Shown: piece by piece, positions 10,686-18,626 of the stretch | Layout: every line of letters starts with the position of its first letter | How positions within the stretch are numbered: the first letter of the stretch is position 1 | Assembly: GCA_022826045.1 (NCBI GenBank) | Contig: JAJDVQ010000025.1 | Span: forward strand, 1-33,237 | From: Acidimicrobiia bacterium | Lineage (GTDB): Bacteria; Actinomycetota; Acidimicrobiia; Acidimicrobiales; Poriferisodalaceae | Reading direction: 5' to 3' | DNA: 33,237 nucleotides | Translations under genes and position numbers: made by a program | The notes under the pieces: generated by a model | Databases searched by the model: none | What the model saw: the letters and a program-made list of their open reading frames with translations, nothing else | What the model was told of the DNA's origin: nothing

Positions 10686-11249
10686 ATGACAACCCCGATC
10701 CACCGCATGAAGGTGACGCTCCGCTCAATCCGCCCGCCAATATGGCGTCGCATCGAAGTCCGCTCCGACATCAGACTCGACCAACTGGCCTATCTGCTGG
10801 TCGTCGCCATCGGGTGGGAGGGTTACCACCTCGATCAGTTCAGGATCGGCGAGACCCGGTACCTCACTGCGGACCTCGATCCCCCGCTGTTCGGACCCAG
10901 GCCACTCAATGCGGCGCGCTACCGGCTCGAAGAGTTGCTTGCGCAGACCGGCGACAAGATGATTTGGGATTACGATTTCGGCGACGGATGGGAACACGAT
11001 GTCGTGGTCGAGGCGATTGAGGCCGCCGACGGCAGGGCCACGTATCCGCGTTGTATCAAGGGCCGACGGGCTTGCCCACCTGAAGACTGCGGCGGCGTCT
11101 GGGGGTACGAGAACTTGGTGGAAGCGCTTGCAGCCCCTGCACATCCCGAGCACGCCGAACTCACCGAATGGCTGGGCCATCCTTACGACCCGGCGCATTT
11201 CGACCCGGCAGAAACCACCGAGGCCATGCGCGCGATAGTCCTCCCATGA
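10686..11249 (+). CDS. Plasmid pRiA4b ORF-3-like family protein
   Basis: The 187-residue protein carries the family's opening KVTLRSIRPPIWRRIEV, then the Leu-rich 'LDQLAYLLVVAIGWEGYHLDQF' block and the signature WDYDFGDGWEHDVVVE, and ends with ACPPEDCGGVWGYENLVEAL. These are all hallmarks of the pRiA4b ORF-3 fold, whose biochemical function is unknown. The ATG at 10686 was chosen because the frame upstream is basic, low-complexity and not family-like; ATG 10707 is an alternative. It is divergent from the DUF262 remnant (204 bases between) and convergent with the ATPase gene. The family is often found on plasmids and in mobile islands, which fits this accessory patch. Confidence 0.85.
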   Translation: MTTPIHRMKVTLRSIRPPIWRRIEVRSDIRLDQLAYLLVVAIGWEGYHLDQFRIGETRYLTADLDPPLFGPRPLNAARYRLEELLAQTGDKMIWDYDFGDGWEHDVVVEAIEAADGRATYPRCIKGRRACPPEDCGGVWGYENLVEALAAPAHPEHAELTEWLGHPYDPAHFDPAETTEAMRAIVLP

Positions 11250-11319
11250 CGCAAGACTCGGCTGATTGAGGCGCTGAGGGCTGTGCTTTCCTCCCGCGCG
11301 TCCGCTCAACCGAAGTCGG

Positions 11320-12603
11320 TCAGGGGCCGAGTGCTGTGATCGGGACTACCTGTACGCCATCGGGGCGGCGATAGGCGGGACCGGTGGAGGTGATCACGAG
11401 CAGGGCGGCCAGGCTGACGGCTCGCTGGCGAGTCATCTTGTCCTGCAGGCGGAGCAGGGTTCGTGCGGCCTTGTCGATGGCGCTGGGTCTCGGGTTGAGC
11501 TTGACCTCGGCAGCGATCCATGTGCCGTCGTCACGCTCGACGATCGCGTCGGCCTCCAAGCCGGTGTTGTCGCGGTAGTGGAAGACCATGGCGCGCTCGG
11601 GTTGGCTGTAGACGCGCAGATCGCGCACCGCCAGCGATTCGAACAAGCAGCCGAAAGCAGCGGGGTCCGACAGCAGATGCGCAGGTGTAGCTCGCAGCAT
11701 GGCGGCGGCCACTGATGGGTCGACGAAATGCCGTTTGGCTTCTCGTCTGAGCGTGGCCTTTGAGCGGAGGCTCACGGACCACGCGGGCTGGTCTTCGACC
11801 ATGTGGATGCGGCGGAGGGCGTCGAGGCAGGCTGCGACGGTGTTGCGGGTGGGCGGATGGTCGGTGTCCATGTCCGACGCCAGCTTGGTCATCTTGGCTT
11901 CGTTCGCCACGTTGATGGCCAGCGAGCCCATGAGCCGCTGCATCATCGTGGGATCGTGACGCACGCCTCCGGCGACTGGGATATCCACACGGACAACTTC
12001 GTTGGCGTAGTCGGTCACGGACAGCAGGGCGTCATCTTCGCTGCGGCCGAGGTTCTGAGGCCAGCCGCCGACGCAGATGGCCGATGCGATGTCGCCGAGG
12101 CCCGGCAGCCCGTCGGGCAGAAGCGAGGCAGTCTCGCCGTCGAATAATTTCATCAGCGACACGGCGCCGGTCGACAGCCCTGTCTCCCACAATGACATCG
12201 GTCGCAGCAGCACCCGTGTGATGCGGCCGGTGCCGGTATGGCGGGTCACGTCGTCTTGCGGGACAGCCGAACCGGTGAGAATGAACTGGCCAGGCTCGGC
12301 GCGGTCGTCGCATTGCCGGCGCACTTGGTTCCACAGGTGCGGGGCGTTCTGCCATTCATCCAGCAGCCGGGGAACCGGTCCCACCAGCGCCGCTTCGGGA
12401 TCGGACGAGGCCAACAGGAGCGCGCCGTCGTCGTCGAGTCGGAGTTCGCTGCGTGCGAAGTTTCGGGCCAGCCACGTCTTGCCACAGCCGCGCACGCCCT
12501 CCACAAGGACTGCGCCGCGTCGCCGCAAGGCACTCTCCACCTCACGGCCCACCACACGCGGCACGTACCCGGGCATCGTCAGCGTAGACGCTGCCTCGCT
12601 CAC
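11320..12603 (-). CDS. AAA_14/DUF4143-family ATPase
   Basis: The 427-residue protein has a Walker A motif at 36-43 (GVRGCGKT), a Walker B-like LLDEWQ at 80-85, a sensor-like FILTGSA stretch, a winged-helix region around 230-290, and a C-terminal DUF4143 nuclease-like fold. The latter has 'LFESLAVRDLRVYS' and 'GLEADAIVERDDGTWIAAEVKLN', the E/D...ExK arrangement of PD-(D/E)xK-like domains. Members are widespread in bacteria and archaea, often in variable regions; their cellular role is not established. The start is GTG 12603 with a good ribosome binding site (GGAGGAG) ten bases upstream. Transcription probably begins from the TATAAT box at 12651-12646. Confidence 0.88.
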   Translation of the reverse strand: MSEAASTLTMPGYVPRVVGREVESALRRRGAVLVEGVRGCGKTWLARNFARSELRLDDDGALLLASSDPEAALVGPVPRLLDEWQNAPHLWNQVRRQCDDRAEPGQFILTGSAVPQDDVTRHTGTGRITRVLLRPMSLWETGLSTGAVSLMKLFDGETASLLPDGLPGLGDIASAICVGGWPQNLGRSEDDALLSVTDYANEVVRVDIPVAGGVRHDPTMMQRLMGSLAINVANEAKMTKLASDMDTDHPPTRNTVAACLDALRRIHMVEDQPAWSVSLRSKATLRREAKRHFVDPSVAAAMLRATPAHLLSDPAAFGCLFESLAVRDLRVYSQPERAMVFHYRDNTGLEADAIVERDDGTWIAAEVKLNPRPSAIDKAARTLLRLQDKMTRQRAVSLAALLVITSTGPAYRRPDGVQVVPITALGP

Positions 12604-12627
12604 AACTCACTCCTCCGCACATCGGAC

Positions 12628-12687
12628 TACGCGTTCTGGAAACTAATTATAGTGCATTTTGAAGGTTAGGAGTTACGCGTTCCGGAA
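12628..12687. repeat. 14-bp direct repeat flanking the ATPase promoter
   Basis: TACGCGTTCTGGAA (12628-12641) and TACGCGTTCCGGAA (12674-12687) match at 13 of 14 bases, 46 bases apart start to start. They bracket an AT-rich stretch containing the -10 box, so they are candidate operator half-sites. Confidence 0.5.
12646..12651 (-). promoter_or_regulatory. Consensus -10 box for the DUF4143 ATPase gene
   Basis: TATAAT on the minus strand lies 42 bases upstream of the GTG start, in the most AT-rich stretch of this part of the window. No convincing -35 hexamer is seen at 16-18 bases, which may mean activator or repressor control through the flanking repeats. Confidence 0.5.
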
Positions 12688-12747
12688 GTTCGACGTTCGG
12701 AGATCAATCGCTGCACCTTCAGTCAATCGCCTTCGGTTTTCGATCAG

Positions 12748-12753
12748 TAGGTT
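12748..12753 (+). promoter_or_regulatory. Probable -10 box of a leaderless promoter for the nitroreductase gene
   Basis: TAGGTT ends six bases before the GTG at 12760, and there is no ribosome binding site. The same arrangement is seen upstream of three other genes in the window. Confidence 0.4.
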
Positions 12754-12759
12754 GCGCAT

Positions 12760-13524
12760 GTGGCTGCCGACACAGAATGCAACGACGAGCTGACGGCTTC
12801 GCGCTTCGAGGCGTTGATGGAGGTGCTGCGGCTGCGACGGTCGGTGCGCAGCTTCGAGCCGCCGCCTAAGCCGCTGCCGGTTGAGGTGCTGCGTGGGATC
12901 TGCGAGGCCGGGCGGTGGGCGCCGTCGGGCGCGAACACGCAGCCGTGGCACTTCGTCGTCGCCGCTGAACGGTCCGACGTGCTGGCCGTTTCCGACGTAT
13001 TCGTGCGGCAGGCCGACCGGCTGGTGGAGCACTGCCGCGGATTCCCGCACGTCCACAAGAAGCACTGGCTGCACAACTCGCTGGCCATCGTGCTGCTGTT
13101 CTGTGATCCCCGCTGGGTCGATTCGTACCCAGTCAGCGACCACGACGGCTGGAGCGACGAGTACGCCGCCAACAACGAGAAGATCCTGCTGGCTTCGGTA
13201 GGTGCCGCCGCGCAGAACATGCATCTGGCGGCCGCCGCGTACGGGCTCACGACCGCGTGGCTGAGCGGCGGCGGCGAGGACACCACCGCTCGGGAGCTGC
13301 GTGAGCTGCTCGGCGTGCCCGAGCCGCTGGTGCCGATCGCCACTATTCCGATCGGCTGGCCGCACCGCCGTGCCGAATCTCGCTACCGCCACCAGCTGGA
13401 TCAGCTCATCCATTGGGGCCGTTGGGACCCGGAGCGCACGCCGGCGGACGACGCCGTGCAGGCCTACGTCAGCGGGATCCGCCGTCAGGCCATGTACCGA
13501 GGCAGCGAGACGCTCGAGGACTGA
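12760..13524 (+). CDS. Nitroreductase family protein (FMN-dependent oxidoreductase)
   Basis: The 254-residue protein shows the nitroreductase fold. The FMN-phosphate-binding opening RLRRSVRSFE is at 26-35 and GRWAPSGANTQPWHFVVA follows at about 51-68. The dimer/FMN segment NNEKILLASVGAAAQNMHLAAAAYGLTTAWLSG is near 137-169, followed by the late PIATIPIGWPHRR motif. Enzymes of this family use NAD(P)H to reduce nitro groups, quinones or enones, or act in flavin or cofactor chemistry; the substrate here is unknown. The start is GTG 12760; the ATG two bases earlier is out of frame. The tail of about 45 residues after the core is charged and not diagnostic. It is convergent with the GPP34 gene. Confidence 0.88.
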   Translation: MAADTECNDELTASRFEALMEVLRLRRSVRSFEPPPKPLPVEVLRGICEAGRWAPSGANTQPWHFVVAAERSDVLAVSDVFVRQADRLVEHCRGFPHVHKKHWLHNSLAIVLLFCDPRWVDSYPVSDHDGWSDEYAANNEKILLASVGAAAQNMHLAAAAYGLTTAWLSGGGEDTTARELRELLGVPEPLVPIATIPIGWPHRRAESRYRHQLDQLIHWGRWDPERTPADDAVQAYVSGIRRQAMYRGSETLED

Positions 13525-13576
13525 GCCTGCCCCGCGTTGTGCGAATGCGCGCTGCGCGATGGTGCACAGATGTGCT

Positions 13577-14233
13577 TTACAGCATGAAGCGGCTGACTGT
13601 GGAGCTGGCCAGCCACATCTCGATGTCGCGGATCGCCTGCGTCATGGCTTGGCCGATGAGGTCCAGCTTGCGCACCTGCTCGATACGCGGCGCCGCCTGC
13701 TCCAGCTCGGCCTTCGAGAGCAACTCGCCGAAGATGCCGCAAGCGTCTGTCAGCGCGATGATCACGATGTCGCGCGGGCTGGGAATCTCATCGCTGAACA
13801 GGACCCCTATGATCCGCAGTTTCACCTCGCGCTCGGCCTTGCCGTCGATCATCGGGTAGCGGCGGGAGCGGAATACCCACAGGTGACGATCATCCTTGCG
13901 CTCAAGAATCCCGTTGTCGACGAGACGGGCGAACGCCTCTTCACGGATGCCCTCGGCACGCGCCGCCACGAATTCCACCCAATAGCGCGAATCGCTTTCC
14001 TCCTGCTGCGAGGCAATCTGCGCCAGCGTGGGATCGAGCAGGCCGTCGCCTATCGGCGTGGGGTCGACCAGCATCAGCTTCTCGAGGTCTGTGTCGATCC
14101 GGTTCTCCATCGCCAGATCCATGAGCACCGAGCCAGCGATCACCCGGTCGAGCGTGCGTTCGGGCACATGGATCAGCTTGCCGTCATCGTCTCGCAGCAG
14201 CAGGAGCAGTATTTCCTCGGCAAATCTCAGCAT
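13577..14233 (-). CDS. GPP34 (Golgi phosphoprotein 3-like) family protein
   Basis: The 218-residue protein opens with MLRFAEEILLLLLRDDDGKL and continues RTLDRVIAGSVLMDLAMENRID. This is the GPP34 signature seen in many actinobacterial proteins, followed by winged-helix-like 'ARLVDNGILERKDDRHLWVFRSRRYP'. Eukaryotic GPP34/GOLPH3 binds phosphatidylinositol-4-phosphate on membranes; the bacterial function is unknown. The start is ATG 14233 with AGGAG about 14 bases upstream; the frame stays open further up but that stretch (Arg/Ser-rich) is not family-like. It lies downstream of the DUF192 lipoprotein gene on the same strand with a 199-base gap containing a hairpin. Confidence 0.85.
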   Translation of the reverse strand: MLRFAEEILLLLLRDDDGKLIHVPERTLDRVIAGSVLMDLAMENRIDTDLEKLMLVDPTPIGDGLLDPTLAQIASQQEESDSRYWVEFVAARAEGIREEAFARLVDNGILERKDDRHLWVFRSRRYPMIDGKAEREVKLRIIGVLFSDEIPSPRDIVIIALTDACGIFGELLSKAELEQAAPRIEQVRKLDLIGQAMTQAIRDIEMWLASSTVSRFML

Positions 14234-14305
14234 GATCCCGATCCAACTCCTGTCATGTCGGCTGCGCACTGGCGCAAGATGCGGTCGCGGGATCGCAGCG
14301 TAGTT

Positions 14306-14331
14306 GGCAGCGGCCCGATTCGGCTGCTGCC
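14306..14331. terminator. Stem-loop between the DUF192 and GPP34 genes
   Basis: GGCAGCGGCC and GGCTGCTGCC can pair over ten positions (one G-T wobble) around a six-base loop. No T-run follows on either strand, so it is a possible but unproven terminator for the DUF192 transcript. The rest of 14234-14432 holds no gene I can support. Confidence 0.35.
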
Positions 14332-14432
14332 ATCTGGGTCTGTGTCGCCTGCCTCCGGCCGAGACCGGACGACCGCTTCGAAGTGTGCGGCGGTGGATCG
14401 GTACCGGGCCCGCCTGCCGACGCCTTCTTGTG

Positions 14433-15275
14433 CTACTCGATGGCCACTTCAACGAATTCGGCCGCCATGAGACCGATGTCGAATGCCGGACCCAGCGGAT
14501 GCTCGATCGCAATGCGGTACGGACCGTCAGCGAGATAGTGCTCGCAGTCGTCAGCGGGCGTCGGCGGCAGGCACGGCGCCATGTCGGCCGCCGAGACCAC
14601 AGAACCGTTTGCAGCAACGAAGGTGATCCGCAGCGGCAGCGGTGTGTCGCGCATCCAGAACGCGCCTGAAGTGTCCCCTTCGAAGATGAACACCATGGCG
14701 GCGTAACCGCCGAGCGATGCGAAGTCGGTCACGCCCATGAGCCCGCGCTGGCGGGACCGCGGGGTGTCCGCGACGATGACCGGCCACACCCGGGTGCCCG
14801 CCGGCCCGGTGACGCCCAGCACGCCCTCACTGAAGCCCTCTGGCGGATCTGCAGCCGCCAGCACTTGCTGGACATCGGCAGCCGGCTGGATATCGACAAC
14901 CGGGTCGGACGCAGTCGTCGAGGGAATCGTCGGCGCGGCCGTCACTGCGGGGGCATCCGCCGCGGTAGTCAGCACGGTGACCGACTCACTGCTCCGGTCG
15001 CTGCTTGGCTCGACCGCCGACTTGGCGGACTCGACGATCGTCTCTGCCGCCTTGGTGGGCTCGACAAGCGATTCAGCAGGTCCGAGGGCTGACGCCGTGG
15101 GCGCGTCAAACGACTCTGCGGCGGCTGTCGTGACCGTGGACGCTGGCGGCATCGCTGTCACGGTGGGACCGGTCGGCGCGATGAGGCCGCCACTGCGGGT
15201 GGACTCCTGCACCGCACAGCCCGCGAGAACCGCAGCAACGGCGCTGATCGCCGTCAGCCGGCGGAGTCGCTGCAT
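14433..15275 (-). CDS. DUF192 (COG1430) family lipoprotein
   Basis: The 280-residue precursor has a signal peptide MQRLRRLTAISAVAAVLAGC with lipobox LAGC, so Cys20 is probably lipidated and the protein anchored outside the membrane. A long Ala/Thr/Ser/Glu-rich linker (about 25-150) follows. The C-terminal DUF192 domain has 'VIVADTPRSRQRGLMGV', 'AMVFIFEGDTSGAFWMRDTPLPLRITFV' and 'DCEHYLADGPYRIAIEHPLG'. The domain is a small beta-barrel of unknown biochemical role. The start at 15275 gives a proper signal peptide. An in-frame ATG 69 bases upstream (15344) lies in a second copy of the same 27-base start-site repeat and would add 23 residues that spoil the signal peptide. Confidence 0.85.
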   Translation of the reverse strand: MQRLRRLTAISAVAAVLAGCAVQESTRSGGLIAPTGPTVTAMPPASTVTTAAAESFDAPTASALGPAESLVEPTKAAETIVESAKSAVEPSSDRSSESVTVLTTAADAPAVTAAPTIPSTTASDPVVDIQPAADVQQVLAAADPPEGFSEGVLGVTGPAGTRVWPVIVADTPRSRQRGLMGVTDFASLGGYAAMVFIFEGDTSGAFWMRDTPLPLRITFVAANGSVVSAADMAPCLPPTPADDCEHYLADGPYRIAIEHPLGPAFDIGLMAAEFVEVAIE

Positions 15276-15428
15276 GGCCTCAGTTTGCCGCGACCTGGTT
15301 CGCGTCCCACAGCACGGTCCAATCGCCCGAGGCGGACGCTGCATGGCCTCAGTTTGCCGCGACGATGCCCGCTGATCACTTGGCTGCGGCTGGCGATCAC
15401 TGGCCGCATGGCGTCAGTCTGTCGTGAC
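15268..15428. repeat. Three copies of a 27-bp direct repeat carrying the DUF192 start site
   Basis: Copies lie at 15268-15294, 15337-15363 (identical) and 15402-15428 (21 of 27 bases). Each includes a minus-strand ATG preceded by CTGAGGCC or a variant. Spacing is 69 and 65 bases. The spacers are unrelated, so this is not a simple tandem duplication. It fills the divergent promoter region between the DUF192 gene and the P450-kinase gene. Confidence 0.75.
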
Positions 15429-15492
15429 GGCTGGTCCGTGGCGAGGCGGCGCGCGGTGGAACAGAGTGGTGTGCATGATGAGATAGGGGGTT

Positions 15493-18400
15493 ATGAGCAG
15501 CACTGCTACAGCGCCTGGACCGCAGCGAGCATCGGCCCGCGCGGCCGACGACGACGGCGCCGTTCCGTTCGCCGATTTCGCGATCGGCGAGTTTGCCGAT
15601 CTGGTGGCAATGAGCCGGGAACTCGGCCGCACCGGCGACTGGATCGTGCGCACCCCGTTCGGACTGTTCGTCCATGGCTACGACGAGGCCCGGACGATCC
15701 TGCGTGATCCGGCGTGGATCTCGATGCTCGCGGGCGTCGCCATGCTCGATGGCACTGGGTTCGACGGCAATGGGCGAGACAGCGACGGGACGGACAGCGC
15801 GCGGCGTACGACGGTGAACTTCAACGCGTTGATGGCGCGGGCCCGCAGCGATGCACCGATCAGCACCAGCGGCGAGGCCATGCGCGCCCGGCCGAATGTG
15901 CTGTCGCTCGAAGGCGACGATCACCGCCGTCTCCGACGGCTCTTCGGTCGTGCCTTCACTCCCGCTGCCGCGGACCGGCTCCGGCCCTTCATGGCCACCC
16001 ACGCCACGAGACTGCTCGAACCGCTGATGACGGGTGGCGGGGGCGAGATCGTCGCAGAGCTGTGCGACCCCTATCCGGTGCCGGTCATCTGCCGCTTGCT
16101 CGGCGTGACCGACGACGACTGGGGCCGGTTCGGTCGATGGGCCGAGACCATCTTCGGGCTCTTCGACGGCGACGCCGAGGCCGTCGTGAGCAGGCTCGGT
16201 GACATCGCGACAGCTCAGGCCGAACTCGGCGGATACGTGATCGACCTGATCGAGCGCCGGCGGGCCGAGCCGGCCGACGATCTGCTCACTGAGCTGATCG
16301 GCGTGTCTGACGAGGGCGACCGGCTGAGCGAAGACGAGCTCATCGGCATGGTCGAGGCATTGCTCATCGCTGGCACCGACACCACGCGCAACCAACTCGG
16401 TGCCACCTTGGCGGTGCTGGCCGACAGGCCGGAGCAGTACGCAGCGCTGCGAGCCGATCCGGATCGGATCCCGGCCTACGTGGAGGAATCGCTGCGCTAC
16501 ATCGGGGCGGTGCGCACGGCGATGCGCATCGCCACCACCGATGTGGTGGTGAACGATCTGCTGTTCCCCGCGGGCACCGTCGTGATGATCGGCCTGCACG
16601 CCGCCAGCCTCAGCGGCGGTTGTCCGGCTCACGCGGCAACCGACGCAGCGGCGGCGTCGCGCAACGGTGAGGAAGTCGCACACGAAGGTCATCCAGACGG
16701 ACACGGCTTCGACCCGTATGACTTCGATGCGACCCTCCCGCGAGAGCATCCGCATCTCGCATTCGGCAGCGGCGCACACCACTGCCTAGGTGCATTCCTG
16801 GCGCGGGCGGAGTTGCAGGAAGCGCTGCGCGTCTTCGTCGAGCATGTCGAGAGCTTCGAGCTCAGCGAGCCCGTGCAGTGGAAGCCGCTCTCGCTGGGCA
16901 TCTGGGGACCGTCTCGCATGCACCTGCGATTGAATGCGCCACCGCTGGCCGAACGCGTTCCGGCCGGGACGCTGCCGCCCGTCGATGTCCAGGCAGATCT
17001 CGGAACATCCGCCGAGCGCGACCGCTATCTCGCCTCGATTGCCCCGATTCGCCGTGCGATCCACGACAGCGTGCCCGAACTGATCGCGCGCCCGAAGTTC
17101 CCGCCTGTATTTCGCCTCGCAGTCACGGCGGCTCGCATCGGCTGGGCCGTCTACGCCGGACGACTGCTGGACCGGCGGCTCGATCCCGACGAGCGACGGG
17201 AGCGGATCTACCGGCGGCTGCGGCTGGCAGCCACCAAGCTCGGCCCTGCGTACATCAAGCTGGCACAGCTGATCGCGGCCGGCGAGGGGGTCTTCCCCGA
17301 TGCGCTCGTGGCCGAGTGCCGCCTGTGCCGCGACCAGGTGCCAGCGGAGCCATGGACCGCAATCCGCGACGCCGTCGAGGCTGAGCTGGGAGATGTCGAT
17401 TCGCGGTTCGCTGCATTCGATACGGAGGCGACGGCCGCGGCCTCCATTGCGCAGGTGCACGCAGCGCGGCTGCCGGACGGCACACCGGTCATGGTGAAGG
17501 TGCAGCGACCCGGCATCCGACGGCGCGTCGAACGCGATCTCGCAGTGCTGGCATGGCTCGCGCCGAAGCTCGTGGGTCGCATCCCGATCACGGCGCTGGC
17601 CAACCCGCCGGCGCTCGTGGAGCTGTTCGCCGAGACCATCACCGAAGAGCTCGACTTCCGAGTCGAGGTGGCAAACCTCTTCGAAGTCGACCGTGCCCTT
17701 CGGGCCACCGCCACCGGACGCTGGCAGGTGCCCGAACCGGTGCTCGACGGCGTGACCGAGCGTGTGATCGTGATGAGCCCGGTGGCAGGCCGGCCGCTGA
17801 GCGAGCTTCGTCCGGAGGATCTTGCCGACGGCGAAGCTGCTGCCATCTTCCGCCAGATGAACGATGCGCTGCTTCACGGGGCGTGCATGACCGGCGTCTT
17901 CCACGGCGACTTCCACGCCGGGAACGTGTTCATCGACACCGAAGGCACGCCACCGGGCCAGCCGCCCGTGATCGGGCTCGTCGATTTCGGCATCACCGGC
18001 CGGCTGGAGGGACCCAAGCGGGTTGCCTTCCTGCGATATGTGGTGGGATTGCTCACGGGCGACCTGCAGTCGCAGATCACCGGCATGATCGACTTGGGTG
18101 CGTTCGGGCCTGGCAGCGACCCCGAGCGAGTCATTGCCGATCTGCGCCTGGACCGGCCCGGCTTCGACCCGCTCGAGCTCACCGAAGACGAGTTCACTGC
18201 CGAGTTCCGGGCGCTCATCTCGGGGCTGCTGGCGAACGGCGCACGCATACCCAAGGAACTGATGCTGTTCATCAAGAATTTCGCGTACCTGTGCTCGGTG
18301 ACCGGCGAACTGGAGCCCGAGATGGAGGTGCTGGCCCAATTCGAGCGCATCGCCTCGTCGTTCTTCGCCCGCAACGGGGTCCGGATGGCCACCGAGATCG

Positions 18401-18543
18401 GTTTCTCTCCGGCACCCGAAGATGTCGACGAACGCATCATCCGCCAAGCCATGGGTATCTCTCCCAAACATGAGCGGGTCACCTGGCGGCTCATCCGCGG
18501 GCGACGGGAGAATCTGAAGGCCCGGGTCAGCAACCCGAGCTGA
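15493..18543 (+). CDS. Cytochrome P450 fused to an ABC1/UbiB (AarF)-type atypical kinase
   Basis: One uninterrupted frame of 1016 residues holds two complete domains. The P450 part (about 20-480) has the I-helix AGTDTT at 293-298, the ExxR helix (EESLRY, about 333-338), and the haem motif FGSGAHHCLG at 424-433 with thiolate ligand Cys431. After a linker (about 480-515), the UbiB-like kinase has KLAQ at 589-592 (family KxGQ), the Ala-rich loop TAAAS at 647-651, Lys669 (VKVQRP), EELD at 718-721, HGDFHAGN from 804 with catalytic Asp806, and DFG-like Asp831. The P450 would oxidise a hydrophobic substrate. UbiB proteins are linked to quinone and isoprenoid lipid handling, which suggests a lipid or terpenoid target. 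No electron-transfer partner is adjacent. The start is ATG 15493 with AGGGGG just upstream. Hydrophilic insertions lie near residues 85-105 and 375-410. Confidence 0.93.
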   Translation: MSSTATAPGPQRASARAADDDGAVPFADFAIGEFADLVAMSRELGRTGDWIVRTPFGLFVHGYDEARTILRDPAWISMLAGVAMLDGTGFDGNGRDSDGTDSARRTTVNFNALMARARSDAPISTSGEAMRARPNVLSLEGDDHRRLRRLFGRAFTPAAADRLRPFMATHATRLLEPLMTGGGGEIVAELCDPYPVPVICRLLGVTDDDWGRFGRWAETIFGLFDGDAEAVVSRLGDIATAQAELGGYVIDLIERRRAEPADDLLTELIGVSDEGDRLSEDELIGMVEALLIAGTDTTRNQLGATLAVLADRPEQYAALRADPDRIPAYVEESLRYIGAVRTAMRIATTDVVVNDLLFPAGTVVMIGLHAASLSGGCPAHAATDAAAASRNGEEVAHEGHPDGHGFDPYDFDATLPREHPHLAFGSGAHHCLGAFLARAELQEALRVFVEHVESFELSEPVQWKPLSLGIWGPSRMHLRLNAPPLAERVPAGTLPPVDVQADLGTSAERDRYLASIAPIRRAIHDSVPELIARPKFPPVFRLAVTAARIGWAVYAGRLLDRRLDPDERRERIYRRLRLAATKLGPAYIKLAQLIAAGEGVFPDALVAECRLCRDQVPAEPWTAIRDAVEAELGDVDSRFAAFDTEATAAASIAQVHAARLPDGTPVMVKVQRPGIRRRVERDLAVLAWLAPKLVGRIPITALANPPALVELFAETITEELDFRVEVANLFEVDRALRATATGRWQVPEPVLDGVTERVIVMSPVAGRPLSELRPEDLADGEAAAIFRQMNDALLHGACMTGVFHGDFHAGNVFIDTEGTPPGQPPVIGLVDFGITGRLEGPKRVAFLRYVVGLLTGDLQSQITGMIDLGAFGPGSDPERVIADLRLDRPGFDPLELTEDEFTAEFRALISGLLANGARIPKELMLFIKNFAYLCSVTGELEPEMEVLAQFERIASSFFARNGVRMATEIGFSPAPEDVDERIIRQAMGISPKHERVTWRLIRGRRENLKARVSNPS

Positions 18544-18593
18544 CCAACTGCTTCAACCGACTCGAGCCACAGCGGTAGGGCATGATCTTGCAC

Positions 18594-18610
18594 GGTCAGC
18601 GTTGCTGACC
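18594..18610. promoter_or_regulatory. Perfect inverted repeat upstream of the SDR fragment
   Basis: GGTCAGC-GTT-GCTGACC forms a 7-bp perfect dyad 16 bases before the ATG and just upstream of the ribosome binding site. No T-run follows. It could be an operator, or a weak attenuator between the P450-kinase and SDR genes. Confidence 0.4.
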
Positions 18611-18626
18611 AGCACAAGGAGGGGCT

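Noticed and set aside
15268..15428. CRISPR array made of the three 27-bp repeats
   Set aside because: Only three copies, the third diverged, spacers of 42 and 38 bases with no cas gene, and the repeat contains the start codon of a real gene.
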